DNA from: UBA6136 sp044237765
Lineage (GTDB): Bacteria > Pseudomonadota > Gammaproteobacteria > Methylococcales > Methylococcaceae
Assembly (NCBI GenBank): GCA_044237765.1
Contig: JBIIEQ010000005.1
Location: 1-64,000, forward strand
Reading direction: 5' to 3'
Length of the DNA: 64,000 bases
The notes beneath the pieces were generated by a model. That model ran no database searches, was not told the origin of the DNA, and saw only the letters and a program-made list of their open reading frames with translations. Positions 17,445-24,485 of this stretch are shown here, piece by piece; the stretch's first letter is position 1; each line of letters begins with the position of its first letter. The position numbers were made by a program, and so were the translations under genes.

Positions 17445-17872
17445 GTGGTCTCCTTGTTGGATGCTCAGTTGAAAATTGTAGGCCGTGTCGAAACGCAACG
17501 GAAACCCTGTCCATGCATTGCCTACACACCCTCAAGGTCATGGCGAGTGACATGAAGCCATCCAGGAAGCCCAAGTGACGGCATCGGCTTAATCACAGTG
17601 ACTCGTCTGTTCAGCTTCGGTTTGGCTTGAATTCATGAACAATTCAGGTCGGGCGCGTATAGGGTGAGCCGTGGGCAGGGAATGAGGTGGCGATGAAGTG
17701 CCAAGCTGATCTGGGCAGGATATCCATCCATTCAAGGTCAAGTCTCGCATCCAGTACCCGCGGCGGGCATGCAAAGTCATGACAAGTGGCGCGAATCCGG
17801 TTACAGTTCACGCCGCGCTAACGAGGGCGAAATTGATCGCCTTTTTTGGGGGCGAAGGCAGGTCCCGGCAAC
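17445..17872. other. Long gap with no gene
   Basis: No credible coding frame is present. A small hairpin TGAATT (17628-17633) / AATTCA (17641-17646) is visible. Around 17530-17570 there is a degenerate stretch reminiscent of the dispersed GCGAGT...AAGCCATCCAG-type repeats. The right end holds the pilin promoter. Confidence 0.5.
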
Positions 17873-17902
17873 TTGTCTGAGTTGATCGGCCTTGTCTACA
17901 AT
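17873..17902 (+). promoter_or_regulatory. Candidate sigma-70 promoter for the pilin gene
   Basis: TTGTCT (17873-17878) and TACAAT (17897-17902) are separated by 18 nt. The leader to the ATG at 17947 is about 38 nt and contains GAGAGGAC as ribosome site. I looked for the sigma-54 -24/-12 element typical of pilA and did not find a convincing one. Confidence 0.45.
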
Positions 17903-17946
17903 CGATAAGGTTCAAATGTTTGCAAACTTACAACGAGAGGACGTTC

Positions 17947-18369
17947 ATGATGAACACCCAAATGAAAAAATTGCAGCAAGGTTTCACCTTGATCGAGTTG
18001 ATGATCGTCGTCGCGATCATCGGTATTTTGGCGGCTATTGCGCTACCGGCATATCAGGACTACACAAGAAAGTCGAGATTTTCTGAAGTGATGGCGGTCT
18101 CAGACGGTTTAAAAACACCGATTTCTGAGTGTATGGCAAATAATGGTGGGGTTCTTACAACTTGTGATAATGGTGTTGAAGGTATACCAGCCGCGCCGGC
18201 AGCCACCAGAAATATTGCCACCCTTGTAGTTGCTGATGGTGTCATTACGGGGACTGGTACTGCAGCGGCAGGCGGCTGGACTTCCATTTTGACTCCTACC
18301 GCAGGTAATGGGCTAACAATATGGACCCAAACTGGTACTTGCTTGGCAGCAGGGGCTTGTAAGCAATAG
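17947..18369 (+). CDS. pilA: Type IV pilin (major pilin-like)
   Basis: The 140-residue prepilin has a short basic leader ending Gly12 before Phe13, cut by prepilin peptidase to give FTLIELMIVVAIIGILAAIA (mature start with Glu5). Pro and Tyr in LPAYQDYTRKSR follow as in type IVa pilins. The globular domain is Ala/Gly/Thr-rich. It has two cysteines in the C-terminal part (GTCLAAGAC) that could form the D-region disulfide, plus two more near 62 and 72. Two in-frame ATG codons (17947, 17950) are equivalent. The gene stands alone, with its own promoter and a strong terminator. Pilus, adhesion or DNA-uptake function is inferred from family. Confidence 0.93.
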   Translation: MMNTQMKKLQQGFTLIELMIVVAIIGILAAIALPAYQDYTRKSRFSEVMAVSDGLKTPISECMANNGGVLTTCDNGVEGIPAAPAATRNIATLVVADGVITGTGTAAAGGWTSILTPTAGNGLTIWTQTGTCLAAGACKQ

Positions 18370-18422
18370 GTACCTCATTCCAATAGTTTGAAGCAAAACC
18401 CCCCGTTACTGGGCTAAAGCCC

Positions 18423-18453
18423 AAAAAGACCCCTCACGTCGAGGGGTCTTTTT
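18423..18453. terminator. Perfect intrinsic terminator after pilin
   Basis: A 13-bp perfect stem (AAAAAGACCCCTC / GAGGGGTCTTTTT) closes a 5-nt loop, with T-runs on both strands, so it can stop transcription in both directions. It follows the pilin stop by 53 nt. Confidence 0.93.
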
Positions 18454-18730
18454 GGTCCGCCCGGCAGGGCGCACTCACTTGGGGGTGCAAGTCCCCTTCT
18501 CGCCCGGCAAGGGGAGGGGTTAGTTGAATGGCAAGGACGCCACAGGTTAGCTGTGAATTCGGAGGAAGCCGAAGAACCGCAGCCCGCATGTAGCACAGAT
18601 AAATGCGGGGTTCCGCCGCCGGAATCGTCCCGGATCTTACCGGGAGAACAGCCGCGAAGGGTCCGCGATGATTCATCGGGGCTGCGCCTGCTGCGATATG
18701 CAACCCTAATCGAGACCTTGCGAGGTTGAA
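18454..18730 (+). mobile_element. Possible group II (class C-like) intron fragment lacking its ORF
   Basis: Directly after the terminator T-run begins GGTCCGCCCGGCAGGGCG, then GGGGGTGCAAGTCCCC and GCTGTGAATTCGGAGGAAGC. These resemble domain I of bacterial group II introns. Class C introns characteristically insert immediately downstream of intrinsic terminators, which is exactly this position. No intron-encoded reverse transcriptase follows; a pseudogene on the other strand starts at 18734. I infer a truncated remnant. I cannot fold or search it here, so the call is tentative. Confidence 0.4.
18602..18635 (+). repeat. Direct repeat flanking the ATPase pseudogene, copy 1
   Basis: About 34 bp running from AATGCGGGGTT to TCGTCCCGGAT. 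It recurs in the same orientation at 19986-20018, with three mismatches and a one-base gap. The two copies bracket the broken ATPase gene. Confidence 0.7.
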
Positions 18731-18733
18731 TAA

Positions 18734-19904
18734 TCATGCGGCCATTGCTAACGCCTGCATCACCTCGGCCACACTGCTGACCTTTGCGTCCCTTGCCAAT
18801 CGGTAGCTCTCGGCGCCGGAATAGACGACTGTCCCTACTTCAATGGCCAAATCGGCCAGCGCAAGGTGATAGCCCTTGGAGAGCCTGGGGGTGAGTCCCA
18901 GTTTGATTTCGAATGCCTGCTTGCCGGTGGACGAGCTGAAAATCAGTTCGAGTTCCGCGCCGGCCACAGTACGATAGACAGTACGATAGAAGGAAGACTC
19001 GACTGAGGGGTCGCCAATGCAGCCGATGAGTTGCTCGATGACGAAACCCTCCCACGAGGCGCCGACGACCGGATGGCCGTAAAGGTCATCGGCGGTTTCG
19101 ATACCCAGCAGTGAGTGCAACATGCCGCTGTCGCGCAGGAAGATTTTCGGGCTTTTGATAGGGCGCTTGCCGAGGTTGGCGTGATAAGGAGGCAGTGACC
19201 TGACCCTGAAGGTGTCGGCCAGAAATGAACAGGTAATGGCGCATAGTCGGCGGCGTCAGCCCCAGACTGCCGGCAATCTGGCTGGCATTCCACAACTGTC
19301 CGTGCAAATGGGCCAGCATTTGCCAGAAGCGTTGCATCTGCGCCGCCGGAATCCGGATGCCCAATTGCTGCAAGTCCTGTTCCAGGAACGTCCGGAAAAA
19401 GGCCTGGCTCCAGCGCAAACTGGCCTTGTCGCTGGTGGCGAGAAAGCTTTCCGGATAACCGCCACGCAACAGTAACTTCAGCTGGTTTTCCGAAGTGGCG
19501 CCCACCTCGTCAAGGGTGAAAGGGGTCAGTTCCAGGTAATCAACGCGCCCCGCCAGGGATTCGGCGGTTTGCCGACGCAGGTCGGGTGATGCCGAGCCGA
19601 GCAGCATAAACCGCCCGGATCGGCGATCCTGGTCGATCAGGACACGCAACAGGGGAAACACCTCCGGCTTGCGCTGGATTTCGTCAATGATAACGAGCTT
19701 GCCAGACACGCTGCCCAGATAGGTTTCGGCATCGTGAACCTTGGCGAGGTCCGCCGGCCGTTCCATGTCGAGAAAGACCGCATCGGTGTGGCCAACCCTG
19801 CGAGCCAGGCTGGTCTTACCCACCTGCCGGGCCCCCAGCAATGCCACGGCTGGGAACTGAGCCAGAGATTCATCCAGCTGTGGCCCGATTCTTCGCTTAA
19901 TCAT
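18734..19904 (-). pseudogene. AAA_14/DUF4143 ATPase, frameshifted
   Basis: Two overlapping minus-strand frames (19904 to about 19226, then about 19226 to 18734) together encode one AAA ATPase with a C-terminal DUF4143 nuclease-like domain. The first part has Walker A GARQVGKTSLAR, Walker B LVIIDEIQRKPEVFP and sensor LLGSASPDLRR. At TMRHYLFI the frame departs from the family; dropping one base near 19226 restores the sequence FLADTFRVRSLPPYHANLGK, which joins directly to MLHSLLGIETADDL in the other frame. So a single-base insertion, or a sequencing error, breaks an otherwise intact gene of about 390 codons. This family is common in archaeal and bacterial accessory DNA, and its role is poorly known. 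Flanking repeats and an IS remnant support acquisition by transfer. Confidence 0.85.
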
Positions 19905-19985
19905 CCTCGTGTTATGAAAGTCTATGTTTCAATTAACAAGGATTAATGGTGGTCAGGTCAGGCGTCCCCTTATTCTGCGCATCGG

Positions 19986-20018
19986 AATGCGGGGTTGCGG
20001 TGCCGGATCGTCCCGGAT
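19986..20018 (+). repeat. Direct repeat flanking the ATPase pseudogene, copy 2
   Basis: Second copy of the repeat at 18602-18635, from AATGCGGGGTT to TCGTCCCGGAT. Its right end overlaps the REP-like element beginning at 20012. Confidence 0.7.
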
Positions 20019-20038
20019 TACGCGTTGCTTCATCCGGG
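20012..20038 (-). repeat. REP-like element, copy 2 (inverted)
   Basis: Reverse complement of the element at 16943-16969, identical at 26 of 27 positions: CCCGGAT and ATCCGGG arms around GAAGCAACGCGTA. Confidence 0.8.
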
Positions 20039-20045
20039 CCAAGCA

Positions 20046-20180
20046 CTAGCGCTTGACCGCGAGACTGCCCTCGACGCGGTTGAGGGCATCCATTGTCTTG
20101 CTATGGGTGAATCTCGACTTCTTCATGCAGAACCTCCTCAGTGTCGAAAATTCTACTTTTGACCCCAGTCAATTTTAGGG
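20046..20180 (-). mobile_element. Decayed IS3-family remnant (transposase orfA start)
   Basis: On the minus strand, an end-like segment TTGACTGGGGTCAAAAGTAG is followed by CACTGAGGAGGTTCTGC and an ATG at 20126. It opens a 26-codon frame ending at 20046. The peptide begins MKKSRFT and continues with MDALNRVEGSLAVKR, matching the start of IS3-group OrfA proteins (MKKSRFTxSQIxxAL). The rest of the transposase is gone, replaced by the REP-like element, so this is a dead fragment. Together with the repeat copies it accounts for most of the 19905-20280 gap. Confidence 0.7.
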
Positions 20181-20219
20181 GAAATGCCCAGGGCCCGGCC
20201 CTCGATTTTCCCGTTGCGC

Positions 20220-20248
20220 TTAGCAAAATCTTTCCGGCGTTATATGAT
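20220..20248 (+). promoter_or_regulatory. Candidate promoter for the his operon
   Basis: TTAGCA (20220-20225), a 17-nt spacer and TATGAT (20243-20248) make a plausible sigma-70 promoter 32 nt before the hisB ATG. The leader is too short for a his attenuator. Confidence 0.5.
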
Positions 20249-20280
20249 GACGCCCCATCCGATTTTTCTGAATCCTCTGC

Positions 20281-20874
20281 ATGACTGCCCGCACCGCCGA
20301 GATAGAGCGCAACACTTCCGAGACCCGTATACGGGTCGGTATCAATCTGGATGGCACGGGCCGCGCGACTTTCGAGACCGGCGTTCCGTTTCTGGACCAC
20401 ATGATGGATCAGATTGCCCGGCATGGGTTGATCGATATGGACGTGCGCGCTGACGGCGATCTGCACATCGATGCTCACCACACGGTTGAAGACATCGGCA
20501 TCACCCTGGGCATGGCGTTTGATCAGGCGGTGGGCGACAAGAAGGGCATCCGCCGTTATGGCCACAGCTATGTCCCGCTGGACGAGGCGTTGTCGCGGGT
20601 GGTGGTGGATTTCTCCGGTCGACCGGGTCTGAGCTATGAGGTCGACTATCCTCGCGGCCGTATTGGCGACTTTGATGTCGACCTGTTTGGCGAATTCTTC
20701 CGCGGCTTTGTGAATCACGCCAAGGTGACCCTGCATATCGATAACCTGAAGGGACGAAACGCCCACCACGTGGCCGAGACTATTTTCAAGGCGTTTGGTC
20801 GGGCATTGCGGATGGCGGTCGAGCCGGACGCGCGCATGCAGGGTACGATTCCGTCGACCAAGGGTTCACTCTAA
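20281..20874 (+). CDS. hisB: Imidazoleglycerol-phosphate dehydratase HisB
   Basis: HisB dehydrates imidazole glycerol phosphate to imidazole acetol phosphate, the sixth step of histidine synthesis. The 197-residue product is the monofunctional dehydratase only, without the N-terminal histidinol-phosphatase found in enteric bacteria. Metal-binding motifs are GVPFLDHMMDQIARHG, HIDAHHTVEDIGITLG and GRNAHHVAETIFKAFGRAL (the duplicated HHxxE pattern). It is first in the hisB-H-A-F-I cluster and lies 29 nt before hisH. Confidence 0.97.
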   Translation: MTARTAEIERNTSETRIRVGINLDGTGRATFETGVPFLDHMMDQIARHGLIDMDVRADGDLHIDAHHTVEDIGITLGMAFDQAVGDKKGIRRYGHSYVPLDEALSRVVVDFSGRPGLSYEVDYPRGRIGDFDVDLFGEFFRGFVNHAKVTLHIDNLKGRNAHHVAETIFKAFGRALRMAVEPDARMQGTIPSTKGSL

Positions 20875-20903
20875 ACGCGATTCATCATTCCGCGTCCTCG
20901 CTT

Positions 20904-21548
20904 ATGTCTTCCGTCGCTATCATCGATTACGGCATGGGGAATCTTCACTCCATCGCCAAGGCCGTTCAGCATGCCGATTCCAGTGTCACGGTGACCGTGA
21001 CGGATGATCCGGCGACGATACTGGGCGCCGACCGGGTGGTCTTTCCCGGTGTGGGCGCGATGCGTGATTGCATGGCTGCCCTGAATGCCCGCCAGCTGGG
21101 CCCGGTGCTGAGGGAAGCCGCGGCGACCCGGCCGGTGCTGGGGATTTGCCTCGGGATGCAGGCACTGCTGGACGAGAGCGAGGAAAGCGTCGGCACACCG
21201 AGCCTGGGGCTGATTCCCGGCCGCGTGCTGCGTTTTGCCGATGGGCTTGCCGACAGCCAGGGACGAACCCTGAAAATTCCGCATATGGGCTGGAACCGCG
21301 TCGTGCCGGTCGTGGATCACCCTGTCTGGCACGGTATCGAAGCCGGGAGCTGGTTTTACTTCGTTCACAGTTATTACGCCAGCCCGGCGAATCCCGCTGA
21401 CGTGGCGGCCACTACGGATTACCCGACCCCGTTTGCTGCGGCGCTGGCTCACGGTAACATTTTTGCCGTGCAATTCCATCCCGAGAAAAGCCAGGCGGTG
21501 GGATTGCGGCTGCTGGCCAACTTTCTGAGCTGGAATCCCGGTTCCTGA
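20904..21548 (+). CDS. hisH: Imidazole glycerol phosphate synthase glutaminase subunit HisH
   Basis: HisH is a class I glutamine amidotransferase that feeds ammonia to HisF. In 214 residues the nucleophile Cys82 lies in GICLGMQALL and the His/Glu pair in AVQFHPEKSQ. The oxyanion-strand signature GVGAMRDCM and the start IIDYGMGNLHS are also typical. Ammonia passes through the HisF barrel, and hisF is two genes downstream. Confidence 0.97.
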   Translation: MSSVAIIDYGMGNLHSIAKAVQHADSSVTVTVTDDPATILGADRVVFPGVGAMRDCMAALNARQLGPVLREAAATRPVLGICLGMQALLDESEESVGTPSLGLIPGRVLRFADGLADSQGRTLKIPHMGWNRVVPVVDHPVWHGIEAGSWFYFVHSYYASPANPADVAATTDYPTPFAAALAHGNIFAVQFHPEKSQAVGLRLLANFLSWNPGS

Positions 21549-21591
21549 GCGTTCGTTTTCCCTTTGTTCACCCGATGATGAGGAGTTTCCC

Positions 21592-22323
21592 ATGCTTTTG
21601 ATACCTGCTATCGACCTGAAAGATGGCAAGTGTGTCCGTCTGCGGCAAGGCCGCATGGAAGACGATACGGTGTTCTCGGACGATCCCGTGGCCATGGCCG
21701 GCAAGTGGGTCGGCGATGGCGCGCAACGCCTGCATTTGGTGGATCTGGATGGCGCGTTTGCCGGCAAGCCACGCAATGGGGAGGTGATTCATGCCATCCG
21801 CAAGGCTTACCCGGATGTGCAAATTCAGGTCGGCGGCGGTATCCGCGATGAGGATACGATTCAGGGCTACCTGGATGCCGGGGTCGATTACGTCATCATC
21901 GGCACCAAGGCGGTCAGTGCGCCGCATTTCGTGCGCGAAGTAGCGGCTGAATTCCCCAATCACATCATCGTCGGGCTGGATGCGAAGGACGGCAAGGTGG
22001 CGGTCGACGGTTGGTCGAAGCTGTCGAACCACGACGTGATCGATCTGGCCCAGAAGTTCGAGGATGAGGGTGTCGAAGCCATCATTTACACCGACATCAG
22101 TCGCGACGGCATGATGCAGGGTGTCAATGTCGAGGCGACGGCGCGGCTGGCGCGTGCCATTCGCATTCCGGTGATTGCCTCGGGCGGCATTCACACGATC
22201 GACGATATCCATGCGTTGGGCGTGGTGGTGGATGATGGCGTGAGCGGGGCCATTACGGGTCGTGCGATTTATGAAGGCACGCTCGATTTCGCCGAGGGCC
22301 GCAAGGTCGCGGAGCAGTACTAG
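21592..22323 (+). CDS. hisA: ProFAR isomerase HisA
   Basis: HisA isomerises phosphoribosylformimino-AICAR phosphate (an Amadori rearrangement) before the HisHF step. The 243-residue half-barrel-duplicated TIM protein begins IPAIDLKDGKCVRLRQG with the catalytic Asp8. The second acid lies in IIYTDISRDGMMQG, and phosphate-binding loops GGGIR and ASGGI are present. GAGGAG-type ribosome site precedes the ATG. It ends 3 nt before hisF. Confidence 0.97.
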   Translation: MLLIPAIDLKDGKCVRLRQGRMEDDTVFSDDPVAMAGKWVGDGAQRLHLVDLDGAFAGKPRNGEVIHAIRKAYPDVQIQVGGGIRDEDTIQGYLDAGVDYVIIGTKAVSAPHFVREVAAEFPNHIIVGLDAKDGKVAVDGWSKLSNHDVIDLAQKFEDEGVEAIIYTDISRDGMMQGVNVEATARLARAIRIPVIASGGIHTIDDIHALGVVVDDGVSGAITGRAIYEGTLDFAEGRKVAEQY

Positions 22324-22326
22324 CTC

Positions 22327-23091
22327 ATGCTCGCCAAGCGCATCATTCCCTGCCTGGACGTGGACAATGGCCGCGTCGTCAAGGGGGTCCGGTTTGTCGA
22401 AATCAAGGACGCCGGCGATCCGGTGGAAATTGCCCGTCGCTATGACAAGGAAGGTGCGGACGAGCTGACCTTTCTCGACATTACCGCCAGCGCCCATGAC
22501 CGCGAGACCATGGTGCATGTCGTGGAGCAGGTGGCCGGGGAAATTTTCATTCCGCTGACCGTCGGCGGGGGTATTCGTACCCTGGAGGACATCCGTCGCA
22601 TGCTGAATGCGGGTGCCGACAAGGTCAGCATCAACAGCGCAGCGGTGGCGCGGCCCGAGTTCGTGCGCGAGGCGGCGGAGCGGTTCGGGTCGCAATGCAT
22701 CGTCGTTGCCATCGATGCGAAGCAGGTGTCAGCCGATCCTCCGCTCTGGGAGATTTTCACCCATGGGGGGCGCAAGCCGACCGGGCTGGATGCCATCGAA
22801 TGGGCAAAGCGCATGGTTGAGTTCGGCGCGGGAGAAATCCTGCTGACCAGCATGGATCGGGATGGCACCAAATCCGGCTTCGATCTGGAACTGACTCGTG
22901 CGATCAGCGAAGCCGTCCCGGTGCCGGTAATTGCTTCGGGGGGCGTCGGCAATCTGGATCATCTGGCCGATGGGGTCACCTTGGGCAAGGCCGATGCGGT
23001 GCTGGCGGCCAGCATTTTCCATTTTGCCGAGCATTCCATCCGTGAAGCCAAGCAGCACATGGCCAGTCGCGGGATTGAGGTCCGGCTGTGA
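22327..23091 (+). CDS. hisF: Imidazole glycerol phosphate synthase cyclase subunit HisF
   Basis: HisF takes ammonia from HisH and converts PRFAR to imidazole glycerol phosphate and AICAR. The 254-residue TIM barrel starts MLAKRIIPCLDVDNGRVVKG with catalytic Asp11. Asp130 is expected in VVAIDAKQV, and the loops GGGIRTLEDI and ASGGVGNLDH bind phosphate. It overlaps hisI by 4 nt (ATGA-type junction with GTG start of the next gene). Confidence 0.97.
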   Translation: MLAKRIIPCLDVDNGRVVKGVRFVEIKDAGDPVEIARRYDKEGADELTFLDITASAHDRETMVHVVEQVAGEIFIPLTVGGGIRTLEDIRRMLNAGADKVSINSAAVARPEFVREAAERFGSQCIVVAIDAKQVSADPPLWEIFTHGGRKPTGLDAIEWAKRMVEFGAGEILLTSMDRDGTKSGFDLELTRAISEAVPVPVIASGGVGNLDHLADGVTLGKADAVLAASIFHFAEHSIREAKQHMASRGIEVRL

Positions 23092-23477
23092 ACGATTGGC
23101 TCGACGCGGTCCGGTGGAACAGTGACGGTCTGGTGCCGGTCATCGCACAGGAGGCGGGCTCGTCCACCGTGCTGATGGTGGCCTGGATGAACCGCGAGGC
23201 GTTGGCGCTGACCGCTCAGCAGGGGCACGCGGTTTACTGGTCTCGCTCACGCGGCAAACTCTGGCACAAGGGCGAAGAGTCGGGGCATCAGCAGAAGGTG
23301 TTGGAGATTCGGCTGGACTGCGACGAGGATGTGATTCTCCTCACCGTCGAGCAAGCAGGTGGCATTGCCTGCCATACAGGACGACATCATTGTTTCTACC
23401 GGGTGCTGCGTGATGGGGAGTGGGAGACGGTTGAGCCGGTCATCAAGTCGCCGGACACCATCTATGGGCAATCCTGA
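23088..23477 (+). CDS. hisI: Phosphoribosyl-AMP cyclohydrolase HisI
   Basis: HisI opens the purine ring of PR-AMP. The 129-residue monofunctional enzyme has the metal-site motifs LDCDEDVILLTV and the cysteine-rich GIACHTGRHHCFYR, plus ARSRGKLWxKGExSGHxQ-like text here as SRSRGKLWHKGEESGHQQ. The start is GTG at 23088, overlapping hisF. In many relatives hisE follows directly; here two small unrelated genes are inserted between them. Confidence 0.96.
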   Translation: MNDWLDAVRWNSDGLVPVIAQEAGSSTVLMVAWMNREALALTAQQGHAVYWSRSRGKLWHKGEESGHQQKVLEIRLDCDEDVILLTVEQAGGIACHTGRHHCFYRVLRDGEWETVEPVIKSPDTIYGQS

Positions 23478-23488
23478 AAGTTACGGGT

Positions 23489-23725
23489 ATGCCATCGGTA
23501 AAAGACATCCCTGGGCCCTATCGATTTTTCTTCTACAGTTTCGATTGCGGTGAACCCCGGCATGTTCACGTGCAGCGTGAAAAACTGCTTTGCAAGTTCT
23601 GGCTCGAGCCTGTACATCTGGCAAAGAATGGCGGTTTTGGTCCTAAGGAGCTCAATATTGTCCGTCGCCTAATTGAAAGCAATCGATTGGCAATCTTGGA
23701 GGCATGGAATGAACACTGTGGTTAA
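23489..23725 (+). CDS. DUF4160-family small protein
   Basis: The 78-residue product fits DUF4160: it starts MPSVKDIPGPYRFFFYS, then GEPRHVHVQREKLLCKFWL and a helical C terminus LNIVRRLIESNRLAILEAWNEH. DUF4160 genes are usually paired with DUF2442 genes, as here, and such pairs have been proposed as toxin-antitoxin modules without firm proof. It lies 11 nt after hisI and overlaps the next gene by 17 nt. Confidence 0.8.
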   Translation: MPSVKDIPGPYRFFFYSFDCGEPRHVHVQREKLLCKFWLEPVHLAKNGGFGPKELNIVRRLIESNRLAILEAWNEHCG

Positions 23726-23993
23726 TGTTGTGGAGCCTCGCATTCAGCGCATAGAGATAACCGAGGATGAAATTGTCGCGCATCTGGTGGATGGCCGGTC
23801 CATCAGCGTTCCCATCCTCTGGTCGTGGCGACTGTCAGATGCAACGCCAGCGCAACGACAGGATTTTGAAATTCTCGGTGATGGTCAGGGGGTTCATTGG
23901 CCTGCGATTGACGAGGACATCAGTGTCGAAGGGATGCTAAGCGGGTTCCCTGCATATCATCGTCCAGATCCGAAGGCCAAGCAGGCAGCCTAG
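23709..23993 (+). CDS. DUF2442-family small protein
   Basis: The 94-residue product matches DUF2442: IEITEDEIVAHLVDGRSISVP, then WRLSDATPAQRQDFEILGDGQGVHWPAIDEDISVEGML, read in parts. The fold is small and beta-rich. ATG 23709 is preferred over an upstream in-frame start because it yields the family N terminus. It overlaps the DUF4160 gene, which implies coupled expression. The pair interrupts the his genes; 159 nt separate it from hisE. Confidence 0.8.
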   Translation: MNTVVNVVEPRIQRIEITEDEIVAHLVDGRSISVPILWSWRLSDATPAQRQDFEILGDGQGVHWPAIDEDISVEGMLSGFPAYHRPDPKAKQAA

Positions 23994-24152
23994 AGGAAAT
24001 TTTTTCGGGATTGCTGGATCATCTTGCTGGGCGCAGGCTCCTGAATGGGGTGCATATGGAGGCCACGCTGCTTTCCATCAGTCGGTCATTCCGTGGCTCA
24101 GTCAGTTGCTGGACCCAAGACTGACGAATCTTTCCTTTAAACGGAATAAAAA

Positions 24153-24467
24153 ATGGACATACTTTCCGAGTTGGCAGTAATCCTTGAGCAGCGCAAAACC
24201 CAGAACCCGGATTCGTCCTACGTGGCGAGGCTTTATGCCAAGGGGCTGGATGCCATTCTCAAGAAAATAGGCGAAGAAGCGACCGAGACGGTCATGGCGG
24301 CCAAGGATGGGGTGCCGGAAAAAATTGTCTACGAGGTGGCTGATCTGTGGTTCCACAGCCTGGTGTTGTTGGCCCATCAGGGGCTGGGGCCGGATCAGGT
24401 GTTGGCCGAGTTACAGCGCCGGTTCGGCCTGTCTGGCCTTGAGGAAAAGGCGTCGCGTCGCGATTAA
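24153..24467 (+). CDS. hisE: Phosphoribosyl-ATP pyrophosphatase HisE
   Basis: HisE hydrolyses PR-ATP to PR-AMP. The 104-residue all-helical MazG-like protein has the metal-binding EEATETVMAAKDG and VYEVADLWFHSLVLL motifs. It is separated from hisI by the DUF4160/DUF2442 pair, so it may depend on a promoter in the 23994-24152 gap or on read-through. The tat genes that often follow hisE are absent. Confidence 0.95.
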   Translation: MDILSELAVILEQRKTQNPDSSYVARLYAKGLDAILKKIGEEATETVMAAKDGVPEKIVYEVADLWFHSLVLLAHQGLGPDQVLAELQRRFGLSGLEEKASRRD

Positions 24468-24485
24468 ACAGCGGATTCGTTTCGT

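Noticed and set aside
17589..17780. 63-residue minus-strand frame in the gap before the pilin
   Set aside because: No ribosome site, no motif and atypical composition; it is most likely non-coding.
17780..17830. Possible sigma-54 promoter TGGCGCGAATCCGG upstream of pilin
   Set aside because: The -24-like half is fair, but the GC of the -12 element is not at the required spacing.
21568..22695. A 375-residue frame opposite hisA and hisF
   Set aside because: Spans two well-supported genes on the other strand and has His/Asp-rich composition typical of antisense translation.
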